Shown here in pieces: positions 14,404-23,996 of a stretch of 33,286 nucleotides of DNA. The notes under the pieces are model-generated. The model searched no databases. It saw only the letters and a program-made list of their open reading frames with translations, and was not told where the DNA came from. The stretch is from Roseococcus sp. Lineage in GTDB: Bacteria; Pseudomonadota; Alphaproteobacteria; Acetobacterales; Acetobacteraceae. Made by a program: the position numbers and the translations under genes. The DNA lies in contig NZ_JAIEQY010000166.1 in the NCBI RefSeq assembly GCF_019747315.1, positions 1 to 33,286 of the forward strand, given 5' to 3'. Positions within the stretch are counted from its first letter, which is position 1; each line of letters starts with the position of its first letter.

Positions 14404-15792
14404 TCACCCGCGATAGGCGAGCCGCGCCTGTTCGATCGCCGCCAGCTTCGCGTGAAACGCGCGCCAATCATCGCCTTCCGCGATCGGCGCCCAGAGTGCC
14501 TCCACCTCCTCGATCAGCAGGGTGGCCGGGGCTTCGCCCTCGAAATACGGGTGGGCAGGCGCCGCGCCTTCGTAACCGGCGAGTGCGGCGCGCACCAGCG
14601 CCCAGGCGGCATGCGGATAGTCGCGCGCGCGCCCGCCGCGCCAGTCGAAGAAGGCCTGTTCGAAGGGCGCCTCGCTCTCCAGCAGCGCCGTGAAGAACAG
14701 GCCTGAGAGCGCGGCGTCGCGCTCGGGCTCGATCGGCTTCAGCCCCAGGCGCCAAAGCACGCAGCGGGCGAATTCCGCCTGCACCAGCGCGCCGAAGCCA
14801 TGCAGCGATTCCTCCAGCCGCGCCTTGAGGTCCGTCTCGCCCGCCAGCGGCAGGAGGCAGCCGCCGAGCCGCGCCAGGTTCCACAGCAGCGTCTCCGGCT
14901 GGCGGCCGAAGGCGTAGAGGCCGCCATAGTCGAAATAGGCGGCGGTGAATTTCGGGTCGTATGTCGGCAGGAAGCGCCAGGGGCCGTAGTCGAAGCTCTC
15001 GCCAGTGATGTTGATGTTGTCGGTGTTCAGCACGCCATGCACGAAGCCAGCGGCCATCCATTGCGCGCCCATGCGCGCCACGCGGCGGCAGACATCGGCG
15101 AAGAACAGCGCGGCGCGCTCGGGCTCGGCCTCAGCGGCGGCTTCGGGCAGGTAATGCCGCACCGTATGGGCGACGAGCGCGCTGATGGACGCGGCATCGC
15201 CAAGATAGGCCAGGCGCTGGAAGGTGCCGATGCGGATATGCGAATGGCTGAGGCGCACCAGCACCGAGGAACGCGTGGGCGAGGGCTCGTCATTGCGTTG
15301 CAGGTCCTCGCCCGTCTCGATCAGGGAGAAGCTTTTCGAGGTGTTGACGCCCAGCGCCTCCAGCATGGTGGTGGCCAGCACCTCGCGCACGCCGCCCTTG
15401 AGCGTCAGGCGCCCATCGGCGGTGCGGGACCAGGGCGTCTGGCCGCTGCCCTTGGTGCCGAAATCCAGCAGGCGGCCATCTTCCAGGTCATGCATCTGCG
15501 CGAAGAGGAAGCCGCGCCCGTCGCCGAGGTCCGGGTTGTAATGGCGGAACTGGTGGCCGTGATAGCGCAGCGCCAAGGGCTGCTCGAAGCTGCCCGGCAG
15601 CGGCTCGAAGCGGCCGAAATGGGCGATCCATTCGGCATCCGTCAGGCCGTCCAGGCCGAGGCGCGCGGCCTGGCGCTGGTCGCGGTGGCGGATGATGTGG
15701 GTGGGGAAGCGCGCGGCCTCCACCACATCGAAGAATTCGTCGCCGAGCGCGGCATGGGTGCGGGCGGGGCGGAAGGCGGGGCTGATGGGCAT
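14404..15792 (-). CDS. selO: Protein adenylyltransferase SelO (YdiU family)
   Basis: SelO is a pseudokinase-fold enzyme that transfers AMP from ATP to serine, threonine or tyrosine residues of proteins, with roles in redox stress. The 462-residue product is close to the bacterial family length of about 480. Visible blocks are ALRYHGHQFRHYNPDLGDGR near 80, RLLDFGTKGSGQTPWSRTAD near 105 (ATP-binding), LKGGVREVLATTMLEALGV near 130, and MAAGFVHGVLNTDNINITGE near 240, containing the catalytic and metal residues D and N. FDYGPWRFLPTYDPKFTAAY follows. There is no C-terminal selenocysteine or cysteine motif; it ends RLAYRG. ATG 15792 begins the conserved N-terminus. It is divergent from the VOC gene 60 bases away. 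Confidence 0.93.
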   Translation of the reverse strand: MPISPAFRPARTHAALGDEFFDVVEAARFPTHIIRHRDQRQAARLGLDGLTDAEWIAHFGRFEPLPGSFEQPLALRYHGHQFRHYNPDLGDGRGFLFAQMHDLEDGRLLDFGTKGSGQTPWSRTADGRLTLKGGVREVLATTMLEALGVNTSKSFSLIETGEDLQRNDEPSPTRSSVLVRLSHSHIRIGTFQRLAYLGDAASISALVAHTVRHYLPEAAAEAEPERAALFFADVCRRVARMGAQWMAAGFVHGVLNTDNINITGESFDYGPWRFLPTYDPKFTAAYFDYGGLYAFGRQPETLLWNLARLGGCLLPLAGETDLKARLEESLHGFGALVQAEFARCVLWRLGLKPIEPERDAALSGLFFTALLESEAPFEQAFFDWRGGRARDYPHAAWALVRAALAGYEGAAPAHPYFEGEAPATLLIEEVEALWAPIAEGDDWRAFHAKLAAIEQARLAYRG

Positions 15793-15852
15793 GGGGCCTG
15801 TTATCGCAGAAGCGGGGATGGGGGTAAGCTCTCTCCAACAACGGAGGTTCCC

Positions 15853-16698
15853 ATGGCGTTGCAGCATGTTGTCGGATTGGATCACGTCGTCGTCTCGGTG
15901 CGAGACCTGGATCAGGCGGCCGCCGCCTGGCGGGGGCTGGGCTTCACCGTCTCGCCGCGCGGCACGCATAGCCCGCATATGGGCTCGGCCAACTACACCA
16001 TGATGTTCGGCGAGGACTACATGGAGCTGCTCGGCGTGTTGGCGCCGACCGAGCACAACGCCGCCATGCGCGAATGGCTTGAGACGCAGGAAGGGATCGA
16101 GCGCGCGGCCTTCACGGCGCTGGATGCGGCGGCGGGGGTGGCGGAATTGCAGGCGCGCGGGATTGCCGCACTCGGCCCTGTGGCCTTTGGCCGGCCGGTG
16201 GAATTGCCGGGTGGCACGATCGCGGAGGCGCGGTTCAACGTGATGCGCTGGCCGGTGGGGCTGCGTCCCGGTGGCTTGCGGATTTTCGCCTGCCAGCATC
16301 TGACGCGCGAGAATGTCTGGGTGCCCTCGTTGCAGCAGCATGCGAATGGCGCGGCCTGCATCCTGCGGCTGGAGATGCTGACGGGTGATCCCCGCGCGGC
16401 CGCCGCTGAGATGGGTGCGCTGCTGGACCAGGCGCCGCGGCAGGATGCGGATGGCGGCTGGGTGGTGGCCACGGGCCCCGGCCGGGCCGATCTGGTGTTC
16501 CTGGACCGTGCCATCCTGGCCGCGCGCCATCCCGGGATTTCGCTGGATGGCTTGCCCTCCGAGGGGGCCGCGGCCTTGGTCCTCGGCACCCGCGACTATG
16601 CGGGCGCGGCGCGCGCGCTCGGCGTATCGGTGGAGGGTGCCGTAGGCGTCCCAGCCTCGCGCGCGACGGGCGTCCTGCTGCGGTTTTTGGCCGTCTGA
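15853..16698 (+). CDS. VOC-family (glyoxalase-like domain) protein
   Basis: The 281-residue product starts MALQHVVGLDHVVVSVRDLD, with the DHVVV strand and conserved histidine that opens the vicinal-oxygen-chelate fold. GSANYTMMFGEDYMELLGVL near residue 55 supplies a second metal-ligand strand with a glutamate. The layout fits the Glyoxalase_3-like group, where one chain holds two half-barrels. RRGLRIFACQHLT-like sequence near 145 is the third strand region, followed by ENVWVPSLQQHANGA. The substrate is unknown. GGAGG lies seven bases before ATG 15853. The stop is followed almost immediately by a terminator element. Confidence 0.85.
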   Translation: MALQHVVGLDHVVVSVRDLDQAAAAWRGLGFTVSPRGTHSPHMGSANYTMMFGEDYMELLGVLAPTEHNAAMREWLETQEGIERAAFTALDAAAGVAELQARGIAALGPVAFGRPVELPGGTIAEARFNVMRWPVGLRPGGLRIFACQHLTRENVWVPSLQQHANGAACILRLEMLTGDPRAAAAEMGALLDQAPRQDADGGWVVATGPGRADLVFLDRAILAARHPGISLDGLPSEGAAALVLGTRDYAGAARALGVSVEGAVGVPASRATGVLLRFLAV

Positions 16699-16701
16699 TT
16701 T

Positions 16702-16745
16702 GGGGTCTGGGGCCTCTCGGCCCCAGCCGCCGGAGGCCCTTTTTT
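16702..16745 (+). terminator. Dispersed terminator element, copy 2
   Basis: GGGCCTC (16710-16716) can pair with GAGGCCC (16733-16739), followed by six T, a normal intrinsic terminator for the VOC gene. The same strand can instead form GGGGCC-TCTC-GGCCCC, so the two hairpins exclude each other. The first 37 bases are identical to 32837-32873. Confidence 0.7.
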
Positions 16746-16746
16746 C

Positions 16747-17955
16747 TTACCCCGCCGCCCGCGGCAGATTGCCGCAATTGCCGCTGGCGGGCTGCCCCGC
16801 AAACCGCGCCCGCATCCACGCCAGCGCGGCCGGGGCGCCCGAGGCCATCACGCCATTGTGATCCACGCCCGGGAAGGTGCTGTAGGCCAGGGGCGTGCTG
16901 GCGGCGCAGAGGCGCTGGACCGTGGCGTCCGTGTCCTGCGGCCGCACCGTGACATCGCCGCCGCCCTGCATCACCAGTGTGGGGGTTGTGATGGCCAGCC
17001 CGCCCGGCTCATTGCGCGCGGCGATGGCGAGGAAGGCGGTGAGGTCGGGGTTGGGGAGGAACTGGTCCTTCGCGATGGCCGTCGCCCAATAGCCGGTGCT
17101 GAGCGCATGGGTCATGCATTGCACGCGCAGGTCGGGCAGGTGGGCGATGGCCTGCGGGGTCAGGATGCGCGTCAGGTCGATCTGCGGGAAGGTCGTGGCG
17201 TAGGATTGCAGCACATAGAGCACATAGGGCAGCGCCAGCTCATTGCGGGGCGAGGCCATGACGAGGGCCAGGCGGGCCGCGATCTGCGAGCCCGGCGCCA
17301 TGGCGATGGTGCCGAGGGCCTGGAGCTCAGGCGCATGGCGCGGCGCCTCGGCCGCGGTGAAGAGTGCCGCATGCCCGCCCTGGGAATGGCCCATCACGGT
17401 GAAGCGGGTGCCGAGGGCAGGCTCCAGCTCCCGCGCCGCGCGGATCATGTCGAGTGCGTTGCGCGCATTGGGCACGCCTTGCAGGAAGGGGTGGAAATCG
17501 CCCGCGCCGAGGCCCTGGTAGTCGGTGGCGACGATGGCGAAGCCGGCGCGGACGAGCTGGTCCAGCAGGGTCGCGATATGGGCGATATAGGGGTGCTCCG
17601 GCCCGGAAGCGGTGTCGAGCGAGGGCGCGCAGGGGGGTGCTATGCCGGTGGTGCCATGCGTCCAGGTGATGACGGGCCAGCCGCCGGGGGGCGGCGTGCC
17701 CGCGGGCATGCTGACGCTGCCGGAGACGGCGACGGGCCGCCCGGCCGGATCGCTGGAGCGGTACAGAACCAGCGTGTTCCGCGCCGCCCCCGGCAGCGCC
17801 ATGGTGCCGGTGAGCGGGCGTTGCCGCAGCACCCAGCCCGGGCTCGCGGGCAGGGGGGAGGGGGCGTTGTAGAAGGCATCGCCGGCGGGGGGGGGCGTCT
17901 GCGCCTGGGCCGCGAGGGCGAGGAGCAGGAAAGGGATGATCAGGATGCGGTGCAT
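16747..17955 (-). CDS. Secreted lipase-family alpha/beta hydrolase
   Basis: The 402-residue product has a signal peptide (MHRILIIPFLLLALAAQAQ) and belongs to the secretory lipase (LIP) type. It shows WPVITWTHGTTGIAPPCAPS near residue 93 (oxyanion region), FAIVATDYQGLGAGDFHPFL near 139, and the nucleophile elbow FTVMGHSQGGHAALF near 187. TLVMQGGGDVTVRPQDTDAT near 330 holds a likely catalytic aspartate, and FPGVDHNGVMASG near 365 the histidine. Paired cysteines (CAPS, RLCAAS, GNCGN) suggest disulfides, fitting export. Lipid or ester substrate is inferred from family only. It diverges from the peptide-type ABC operon, with 114 bases between starts. Confidence 0.85.
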   Translation of the reverse strand: MHRILIIPFLLLALAAQAQTPPPAGDAFYNAPSPLPASPGWVLRQRPLTGTMALPGAARNTLVLYRSSDPAGRPVAVSGSVSMPAGTPPPGGWPVITWTHGTTGIAPPCAPSLDTASGPEHPYIAHIATLLDQLVRAGFAIVATDYQGLGAGDFHPFLQGVPNARNALDMIRAARELEPALGTRFTVMGHSQGGHAALFTAAEAPRHAPELQALGTIAMAPGSQIAARLALVMASPRNELALPYVLYVLQSYATTFPQIDLTRILTPQAIAHLPDLRVQCMTHALSTGYWATAIAKDQFLPNPDLTAFLAIAARNEPGGLAITTPTLVMQGGGDVTVRPQDTDATVQRLCAASTPLAYSTFPGVDHNGVMASGAPAALAWMRARFAGQPASGNCGNLPRAAG

Positions 17956-18011
17956 GGCGCGGAGCTTTCCACCATCCGGGGGCATGCGCCAAGAGAAACC
18001 CGCGCCGATGA

Positions 18012-18041
18012 TTGACGCGGCGCCCCGCGCGCGGCCATGCT
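18012..18041 (+). promoter_or_regulatory. Candidate promoter of the seven-gene transporter operon
   Basis: TTGACG (18012-18017) and CATGCT (18036-18041) are 18 bases apart, giving a start near 18048 and a short leader containing AGGAAG at about 18057. The -35 box is close to consensus and the -10 box is weak. It is the only reasonable match between the divergent lipase and binding-protein genes. Confidence 0.4.
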
Positions 18042-18069
18042 GCGGCGCACCCAAATGAGGAAGATGCGC

Positions 18070-19671
18070 ATGGATGTCTCCCGCCGCGCCGCGATGCTCA
18101 CCTCGGCCGCCATCGCCGCCAGCGTGAACTTCCCCGAGGCCGCCCTCGCGCAGGAAACGCCGCGCCGGGGCGGGCAGATGACGGTTCATTTCGCCACCGA
18201 GCAGCGCATCCTGAACCCCAGCCTCCAGGCCTCCACCGGCGTCTATATCGTCGGCGGCAAGATCCAGGAGCCGCTGGTGGACCTGGACGCGCAAGGCGCA
18301 CCCGCGCCCTGCCTCGCCACCGCCTGGGAATCCACGCCCGATGGCCGGACCATCACCTTCCGCCTCCGCCAGGGTGTGACCTGGCATGACGGGCGACCCT
18401 TCACCTCGGCGGATGTGCAGTTCACCGCCATGGAGATGTGGAAGAAGATCCTGAACTACGGCACGGCGCTGCAACTCTTCCTCGACGCGGTCGAGACGCC
18501 GGACGCGCACACCGCCGTGTTCAAGTATTCGCAGCCCATGCCGCTGAACCTGCTGCTGCGCGCCCTGCCGGACCTCGGCTACGTCTCGGCGAAGCACATC
18601 TATGAGGGCACGGATATCCGGCAGAATCCGGCCAATACCGCGCCCATCGGCACCGGCCCCTTCCGCTTCGTGCAGTATGAGCGTGGGCAGTTCATCATCG
18701 CCGAGCGCAACCCGAATTACTGGCGGCCGAACCAGCCCTATCTGGACCGCGTGGTATGGCGCGTCATCACCGACCGCTCGGCCGCCGCGGCGCAGATGGA
18801 AGCCGGGCAGGTGCTCTACAGCCCCTTCTCGTCGCTCGCGCTGGCGGACCTGGCACGCCTTGGCCGCGATCCGCGCTTCGAGGTGACGACGCGCGGCAAT
18901 GAGGGCAATGCGCGCACCAACACGCTGGAATTCAACCAGCGCAACCCCATCCTGGCCGATCTGCGCGTGCGGCGGGCCATCGCGCATGCGCTGAACATCC
19001 CCTTCTTCATCGAGAATTTTCTCAGCCCCACCTTTGCGAAGCTGGGAACCGGGCCGATCCCCTCCACCTCCACGGATTTCCACCCGACCGGCATGCCGCA
19101 ATATGGCTTCGACCGCGCCGCGGCCAACCGCCTGCTGGACGAGGCCGGGCATCGCCGTGGTGCCGGCGGCGTGCGCTTCACGCTGCGCCTGAACCCCGCC
19201 CCCTGGGGCGAGGATATCGCGCTGTTCAGCACCTTCATCCAGCAGAGCCTGCAGGAAGTGGGCATCCGCGTGGAGATCGTCCGCCTCGACGCCGCGGGCT
19301 TCCTGCGCACGGTCTATAATGACTGGAATTTCGACCTTGCCACCGGCTGGCACCAGTACCGCAATGACCCTGCCGTCTCGACGACGGTGTGGTACCGCTC
19401 GGGCTCGCCGCGCGGGGCGCCGTGGACGAACCAGTTCGGCGTCGTGGATGCCGAGCTCGACACCATCATCGATGGCGCGGCGACCGAACTCGACCCCGCC
19501 CGCCGCCGCGCGCGCTACGCCGATTTCGTGCGCCGCGCGAATACCGAGCTGATGCTCTGGATGCCGATCGAGCAGATCTTCCTCTCCTGCATCAACCGGC
19601 GCCTGCGGAACCATTCCAACACGCCGCGCTGGGGGTCGTCCTCCTGGCATGACCTCTGGCTGGCCAGTTGA
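18070..19671 (+). CDS. ABC transporter peptide/nickel-type substrate-binding protein (SBP family 5)
   Basis: This is the periplasmic receptor of a Dpp/Opp-type importer, 533 residues. The N-terminus MDVSRRAAMLTSAAIAASVN resembles a twin-arginine signal (SRRAAML), with a cleavage site near ALAQ. The family 5 signature is visible as GRTITFRLRQGVTWHDGRPF near residue 95, then FTSADVQF, and IGTGPFRFVQYERGQFIIAE near 190. LRVRRAIAHALNIPFFIENF near 298 and the C-terminal QYRNDPAVSTTVWYRSGSPR follow. ATG 18070 has AGGAAG six bases upstream; earlier in-frame ATGs (18037, 18055) do not. Its stop overlaps the permease start. Peptide, opine or other small ligands are possible. Confidence 0.92.
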   Translation: MDVSRRAAMLTSAAIAASVNFPEAALAQETPRRGGQMTVHFATEQRILNPSLQASTGVYIVGGKIQEPLVDLDAQGAPAPCLATAWESTPDGRTITFRLRQGVTWHDGRPFTSADVQFTAMEMWKKILNYGTALQLFLDAVETPDAHTAVFKYSQPMPLNLLLRALPDLGYVSAKHIYEGTDIRQNPANTAPIGTGPFRFVQYERGQFIIAERNPNYWRPNQPYLDRVVWRVITDRSAAAAQMEAGQVLYSPFSSLALADLARLGRDPRFEVTTRGNEGNARTNTLEFNQRNPILADLRVRRAIAHALNIPFFIENFLSPTFAKLGTGPIPSTSTDFHPTGMPQYGFDRAAANRLLDEAGHRRGAGGVRFTLRLNPAPWGEDIALFSTFIQQSLQEVGIRVEIVRLDAAGFLRTVYNDWNFDLATGWHQYRNDPAVSTTVWYRSGSPRGAPWTNQFGVVDAELDTIIDGAATELDPARRRARYADFVRRANTELMLWMPIEQIFLSCINRRLRNHSNTPRWGSSSWHDLWLAS

Positions 19672-20636
19672 GAATTCTGTCGCTGGCGGGGCGGCGTCTT
19701 GCCGCCTCGCTGCCCTCGCTGCTCATCATCCTCGTTGGCGTCTTCCTGCTGCTGCAACTGGCGCCGGGCGATGCGGTGGATGCGCTGATCGCGCAGATGG
19801 GCGGTGGCGGCGATGCGGCGGCGATGCGCGCGCAACTCGGCCTCGACCAGTCGGTGGCCGCCCAGCTCGCGCAATATCTCTGGCGGCTCGTGCGCTTCGA
19901 CCTCGGCTTCTCCACCATCTACGGCAAGCCCGTGGCGACCGTGATCTTCGAGCGGCTGCCGGCGACGCTGCTGCTGATGACCTCCTCGCTCTCCTTCGCC
20001 TTCTTCTTCGGGCTGCTGTTTGGCGTGATCGCGGCGCGGCAAGTGAATTCCTGGCCGGATACGGTGATCTCCACCATCGGGCTGCTCTTCTACGCGACCC
20101 CTTCCTTCTGGTTCGGGCTGATGGCGATCGTCCTCTTCGCGGTCCATCTGCAATGGCTGCCGGCGGGCGGCTATGAAAGCGTGGGCGAGGGGCTGACGGG
20201 GCTGGCCCGCGCGCTTGATGTCGCCCGCCACTTCGTGCTGCCCACGCTGACGCTGGGCCTCATCTTCCTCGCCATCTATCTGCGCATCATGCGCGCCTCG
20301 ATGCTGGAGGTGCTGACGCTGGATTTCGTCCGCACGGCGCGGGCCAAGGGGCTGGATGAGACGCGGGTCGTGGTGCGGCATGTGCTGCGCAACGCCATGC
20401 TGCCCATGGTCACGCTGATCGGCCTCCAGGCCGGCACCATGCTGGGCGGCTCGGTCGTGGTGGAATCCGTCTTCTCGCTCCCTGGCCTCGGGCGGCTCGC
20501 CTATGAGGCGGTGGTGCAGCGCGACCTGAACACGCTGCTCGGCATCGTCTTCATCTCGGCGCTGCTGGTCATCTTCGTGAACTTCCTGGTGGACCTGGTC
20601 TATGCCCGGCTCGATCCGCGGATCGCCGGCCGATGA
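19668..20636 (+). CDS. ABC transporter permease, DppB type
   Basis: This is the first inner-membrane subunit of the importer, 322 residues with six hydrophobic helices. The start MRILSLAGRRLAASLPSLLI leads into the first helix, and the usual QLAPGDAVDALIAQMG comes before the periplasmic loop. The EAA loop that docks the ATPase is seen as DFVRTARAKGLDETRVVVRH (about 222-241), followed by VLRNAMLPMVTLIGLQ and GGSVVVESVFSLPGLGRLAY. It starts with TTG at 19668, overlapping the binding-protein TGA by four bases, so translation is coupled. The next permease also overlaps. Confidence 0.93.
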   Translation: MRILSLAGRRLAASLPSLLIILVGVFLLLQLAPGDAVDALIAQMGGGGDAAAMRAQLGLDQSVAAQLAQYLWRLVRFDLGFSTIYGKPVATVIFERLPATLLLMTSSLSFAFFFGLLFGVIAARQVNSWPDTVISTIGLLFYATPSFWFGLMAIVLFAVHLQWLPAGGYESVGEGLTGLARALDVARHFVLPTLTLGLIFLAIYLRIMRASMLEVLTLDFVRTARAKGLDETRVVVRHVLRNAMLPMVTLIGLQAGTMLGGSVVVESVFSLPGLGRLAYEAVVQRDLNTLLGIVFISALLVIFVNFLVDLVYARLDPRIAGR

Positions 20637-21478
20637 AGCGGTTCCTGCGCAACTACGCCCGCAGCCCGGCCGCGGTGATCGGCCTTATCCTGCTGCTCAT
20701 CGTCGTCTTCATGGCGGCGAGTGCCGACTGGTTCTTCCCGCGCGATCCGCTGAGCCTGGCCGGCCGGCCGCTGCAATGGCCTGGCGACAATCCGCGCTTC
20801 TGGCTCGGCACCGACAATTCCGGGCGCGACATCGCGGCCCAGATTTTTCACGGCGCGCGCATCTCGCTGCTGATCGGGCTGGTGGCCACCTCGATTGCGG
20901 TGAGCATCGGCATCGCGATCGGCGCCATCGCCGGCTATTACGGCGGCTGGGTGGATGACGTGCTGATGCGCGTGACGGAAGCCTTCCAGACGCTGCCGAA
21001 TTTCCTGCTGCTGCTGCTCTTCGTCTCGATCTTCGGTTCGGAACTGATGACGGTGGTGATCGCGGTCGGCGCCGTCTCCTGGCCGGCGCCCGCGCGGCTC
21101 ACGCGCGCCGAGTTCCTGTCCCTGCGCTCGCGCGAATTCGTCGAGGCCTGCCACACGCTCGGCATGCGGGACCGGCAGATCATCTTCCGCGAAATCCTGC
21201 CCAACGCGCTGCCGCCCGTCATCGTCTATGCCAGCGTGGTGATGGCCGTCGCCATCCTGCTGGAGGCGGCACTCGCCTTCCTGCGGCTTTCCGACCCCAA
21301 CGTCGCCTCCTGGGGCAACCTCATCGGCCTCGGGCGCGATGTGCTGCGGACGCAGTGGTATGTCTCGGCCATTCCAGGCTTCGCCATTCTCCTGACCGTG
21401 CTGGCGGTCTCGCTGGTGGGGCAGGGGCTGAATGACGCGCTGAACCCACGCCTCAAGGGCCGGGGTGGCCCGACATGA
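20633..21478 (+). CDS. ABC transporter permease, DppC type
   Basis: This is the second inner-membrane subunit, 281 residues with about five or six helices. The N-terminal extension MKRFLRNYARSPAAVIGLIL is typical of DppC/OppC proteins. The periplasmic segment FWLGTDNSGRDIAAQIFHGA (about 58-77) is a strong family marker, and the EAA loop reads SREFVEACHTLGMRDRQIIF. ASWGNLIGLGRD is the usual C-terminal signature. ATG 20633 overlaps the DppB-type stop by four bases, and the gene itself overlaps the ATPase start by four bases. Confidence 0.93.
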   Translation: MKRFLRNYARSPAAVIGLILLLIVVFMAASADWFFPRDPLSLAGRPLQWPGDNPRFWLGTDNSGRDIAAQIFHGARISLLIGLVATSIAVSIGIAIGAIAGYYGGWVDDVLMRVTEAFQTLPNFLLLLLFVSIFGSELMTVVIAVGAVSWPAPARLTRAEFLSLRSREFVEACHTLGMRDRQIIFREILPNALPPVIVYASVVMAVAILLEAALAFLRLSDPNVASWGNLIGLGRDVLRTQWYVSAIPGFAILLTVLAVSLVGQGLNDALNPRLKGRGGPT

Positions 21479-23079
21479 GCGCCGTGCTTTCCATCCAGGC
21501 GCTCAGCGTGGCACTGCCGAAGGGTGCCGACCGCCCGCATGCGCTGCATGACGTCACGCTGGAACTGCGCGCGGGCGAGATCCTTTGCGTGGTGGGGGAA
21601 TCCGGCTCCGGCAAGTCCATGACGGCGAGTGCCATCATGCGCCTGCTGCCGCCGGGCGTGGCCATCGATTCCGGGCGCATCCTCTTCGACGGGCGGGACC
21701 TTGCCAGCGCCGATGAGACCGAGATGCGCCAGATCCGCGGCGCCGGCATCGCCATGGTCTTCCAGGAGCCGATGACGGCGCTGAACCCGCTCCGCCCCAT
21801 CGGCGACCAGATCGGCGAGATGTTCCGCATCCACACGCAGCTCGGCAAGGCGGAGATCGAGGCGAAGGTCCTGGCGCTGCTGGAGGAGGTCCGCATCCCC
21901 GACCCCCGCCAGGCCTTCCGCGCCTATCCGCATGAATTGTCCGGCGGCCAGCGCCAGCGCGCGATGATCGCGATGGCGCTCGCGCTCAAGCCCCGCGTGC
22001 TGATCTGCGACGAGCCGACCACGGCACTGGATGTGACGACGCAGGCGCAGATCCTCTCCCTGATCCGGGATTTGCAGCAGCGCCTCGGCACCGCCGTGCT
22101 CTTCATCACCCATGATTTCGGCGTGGTGGCGGAAATCGCGGACCGCGTGGCCGTCATGCAGCATGGCCTGGTGGTGGAGCAGGGGGCGGCGCGGGACGTG
22201 CTGCAAAGCCCGCAGCATGATTACACCAAGGCCCTCATCGCCGCCGTCCCGCCGCTCACTGCCCCGCCGCCGCGCGCGATCTCGGACGAGGCGATCCTGC
22301 GCATCGAGCATGTCAGCAAGACCTATCGCAATGGCGGCTTCTTCGGCCGTGGCCGTCGCGTCACGCGCGCGGTGCGCGATGTCTCGCTGATCCTGCCCAA
22401 GGGCGGCACGCTCGGCATCGTGGGCGAGAGCGGCTCGGGCAAATCCACCCTCGCGCGCTGCATCATGCGGCTGGTCAAGCCCGAGGCCGGGGCGATCCGC
22501 CTCGGCAACACGGATTTCGCGACGCTCAGCAAGGCGCAGCTCCGCGCCAGCGCCAAGCGGATGCAGATGGTCTTCCAGGACCCCTATGGCTCACTCAACC
22601 CGCGCCGCCGCGCGGGTGAGCTGGTGGCGCAGGGCCCGATGATCCATGGCATGGGGCGCGAGCAGGCCATGGCCCGCGCGCGGGAACTCTTCGCCCTCGT
22701 CGGCCTCGATCCGGCCGGCGTCGAGCGCTACCCGCATGAATTCTCGGGCGGTCAGCGCCAGCGCATCGGCATCGCCCGCGCGCTGGCCCTGGAACCCGAG
22801 GTGCTGGTGGCGGATGAACCGGTCTCGGCGCTCGATGTCTCCGTCCAGGCGCAGGTGCTGCGGCTGCTGGCGGAACTCCGCGCGCGGCTTGGCCTTTCCA
22901 TCATCCTCATCACGCATGATCTGCGCGTGGCCGTGCAGGTCTGCGACCTGGTCGCCGTCATGAAGGATGGCGAGGTGGTGGAGCACGGCCCGATCGGCCG
23001 AGTGTTCGAAGCCCCCGAACACGCCTATACCCGATCGCTCCTCGCTTCCGTGCCGGGACGGGGTTTCGCGACCAGTTGA
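21475..23079 (+). CDS. Fused double ABC ATPase (DppD-DppF type)
   Basis: Both ATPase halves of the importer are in one 534-residue chain. Half one has Walker A GESGSGKS at about 41-48, signature [20 protein letters not shown] at about 157-176 and Walker [13 protein letters not shown]. Half two begins after a linker near 260 and has Walker [10 protein letters not shown] near 318, signature [20 protein letters not shown] near 423 and Walker [13 protein letters not shown]. Each half also carries a switch histidine (ITHD). Fused ATPases of this kind are known for YejF, GsiA and related systems. ATG 21475 overlaps the permease stop. The fold therefore completes a full importer with the three upstream genes. 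Confidence 0.93.
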   Translation: MSAVLSIQALSVALPKGADRPHALHDVTLELRAGEILCVVGESGSGKSMTASAIMRLLPPGVAIDSGRILFDGRDLASADETEMRQIRGAGIAMVFQEPMTALNPLRPIGDQIGEMFRIHTQLGKAEIEAKVLALLEEVRIPDPRQAFRAYPHELSGGQRQRAMIAMALALKPRVLICDEPTTALDVTTQAQILSLIRDLQQRLGTAVLFITHDFGVVAEIADRVAVMQHGLVVEQGAARDVLQSPQHDYTKALIAAVPPLTAPPPRAISDEAILRIEHVSKTYRNGGFFGRGRRVTRAVRDVSLILPKGGTLGIVGESGSGKSTLARCIMRLVKPEAGAIRLGNTDFATLSKAQLRASAKRMQMVFQDPYGSLNPRRRAGELVAQGPMIHGMGREQAMARARELFALVGLDPAGVERYPHEFSGGQRQRIGIARALALEPEVLVADEPVSALDVSVQAQVLRLLAELRARLGLSIILITHDLRVAVQVCDLVAVMKDGEVVEHGPIGRVFEAPEHAYTRSLLASVPGRGFATS

Positions 23080-23090
23080 GGACGCCACAC

Positions 23091-23996
23091 ATGCTGCGTT
23101 TCATCCTGCCCGCCCTGCTGCTGGCGATGCCGGCCCTCGCGCAGATCTCTGCCCTGCCGCCCGAGACCCAGGCCGCCATCCGCGCCATCGGTCCCACCAT
23201 GGGCGCCGAGGGCGTGAGACGCACCGCCGAGGCGCTGGCCGCCCTGCAACCGCCGCCCGCGGTGGAGCCGCTGCGCGACCAGCGCTACGGCCCCGATCCG
23301 CGCCATCGCCTTGATGTCTTCTCGCCCAATGCATCGGGCGCCCGGCCCGTGCTGGTCTTCGTGCATGGCGGCGGCTTCATGGGCGGCGACAAGACGCGGC
23401 CCGGTGCCTTCTACTACGACAATATCGGCCAATGGGCCGCGCGCTCGGGCCTGGTCGGCGTGAACATCACCTATCGGCTGGCGCCGCAGCACACTTACCC
23501 GGCCGTGGTGGAGGACATCGCGGCGGCCCTCGCCTGGGTGCGGGCCAATATCGCGGCCCATGGCGGTGATCCCGCGCGGATCGTGCTGATGGGGCAATCG
23601 GCCGGCGCGGCGCATGTGGGCGACTATCTGGCCGCGCATGCGGCGGCACCGGGCGTCGCTTCGGCCATGCTGGTTTCGGGCGTGCATGATGTGGGCAGCT
23701 ACCCGGCCTCGCCCACCACGGGCGCCTATTATGGGACGGACCCCGTGAAGCTCGCGCAGCGCTCGGCGATCCCGGGGCTCACGCGGCTCACCATCCCGCT
23801 GTTCCTGGCCTCGGCCGATCTCGAGCCGCGCCCCTTCCAGGACCAGGTGGCGCGGCTGAACGCCGCACTTTGCCTCGCCGGGCGCTGCCCGCCCTATCTG
23901 CACATGGCGGGGCACAACCATTTCTCGACGGTGTTCGCCATCGGCACGGCGGATCAGGAGCTGACCATCCCGCTGCTGGCCCTCGCCAACCGATGA
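23091..23996 (+). CDS. Exported alpha/beta hydrolase (esterase)
   Basis: The 301-residue product has a signal peptide MLRFILPALLLAMPALAQ. It is a HGGG-type esterase: PVLVFVHGGGFMGGDKTRPG near residue 87 forms the oxyanion hole, IVLMGQSAGAAHVGDYLAAH near 164 holds the catalytic serine, an aspartate lies in FLASADLEPRPF near 245, and HMAGHNHFSTVFAIG near 271 supplies the histidine. It sits 11 bases after the transporter ATPase and overlaps the next gene by four bases, so it belongs to the operon. It might release a ligand from an ester in the periplasm before import; that is inference. GAGGA precedes ATG 23091. A TTG at 23076 is an alternative start. Confidence 0.88.
   Translation: MLRFILPALLLAMPALAQISALPPETQAAIRAIGPTMGAEGVRRTAEALAALQPPPAVEPLRDQRYGPDPRHRLDVFSPNASGARPVLVFVHGGGFMGGDKTRPGAFYYDNIGQWAARSGLVGVNITYRLAPQHTYPAVVEDIAAALAWVRANIAAHGGDPARIVLMGQSAGAAHVGDYLAAHAAAPGVASAMLVSGVHDVGSYPASPTTGAYYGTDPVKLAQRSAIPGLTRLTIPLFLASADLEPRPFQDQVARLNAALCLAGRCPPYLHMAGHNHFSTVFAIGTADQELTIPLLALANR

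Noticed and set aside
14800-15852. Extended N-terminus for the VOC gene
   Set aside because: The extension is antisense to selO; GGAGG before ATG 15853 fixes the start.
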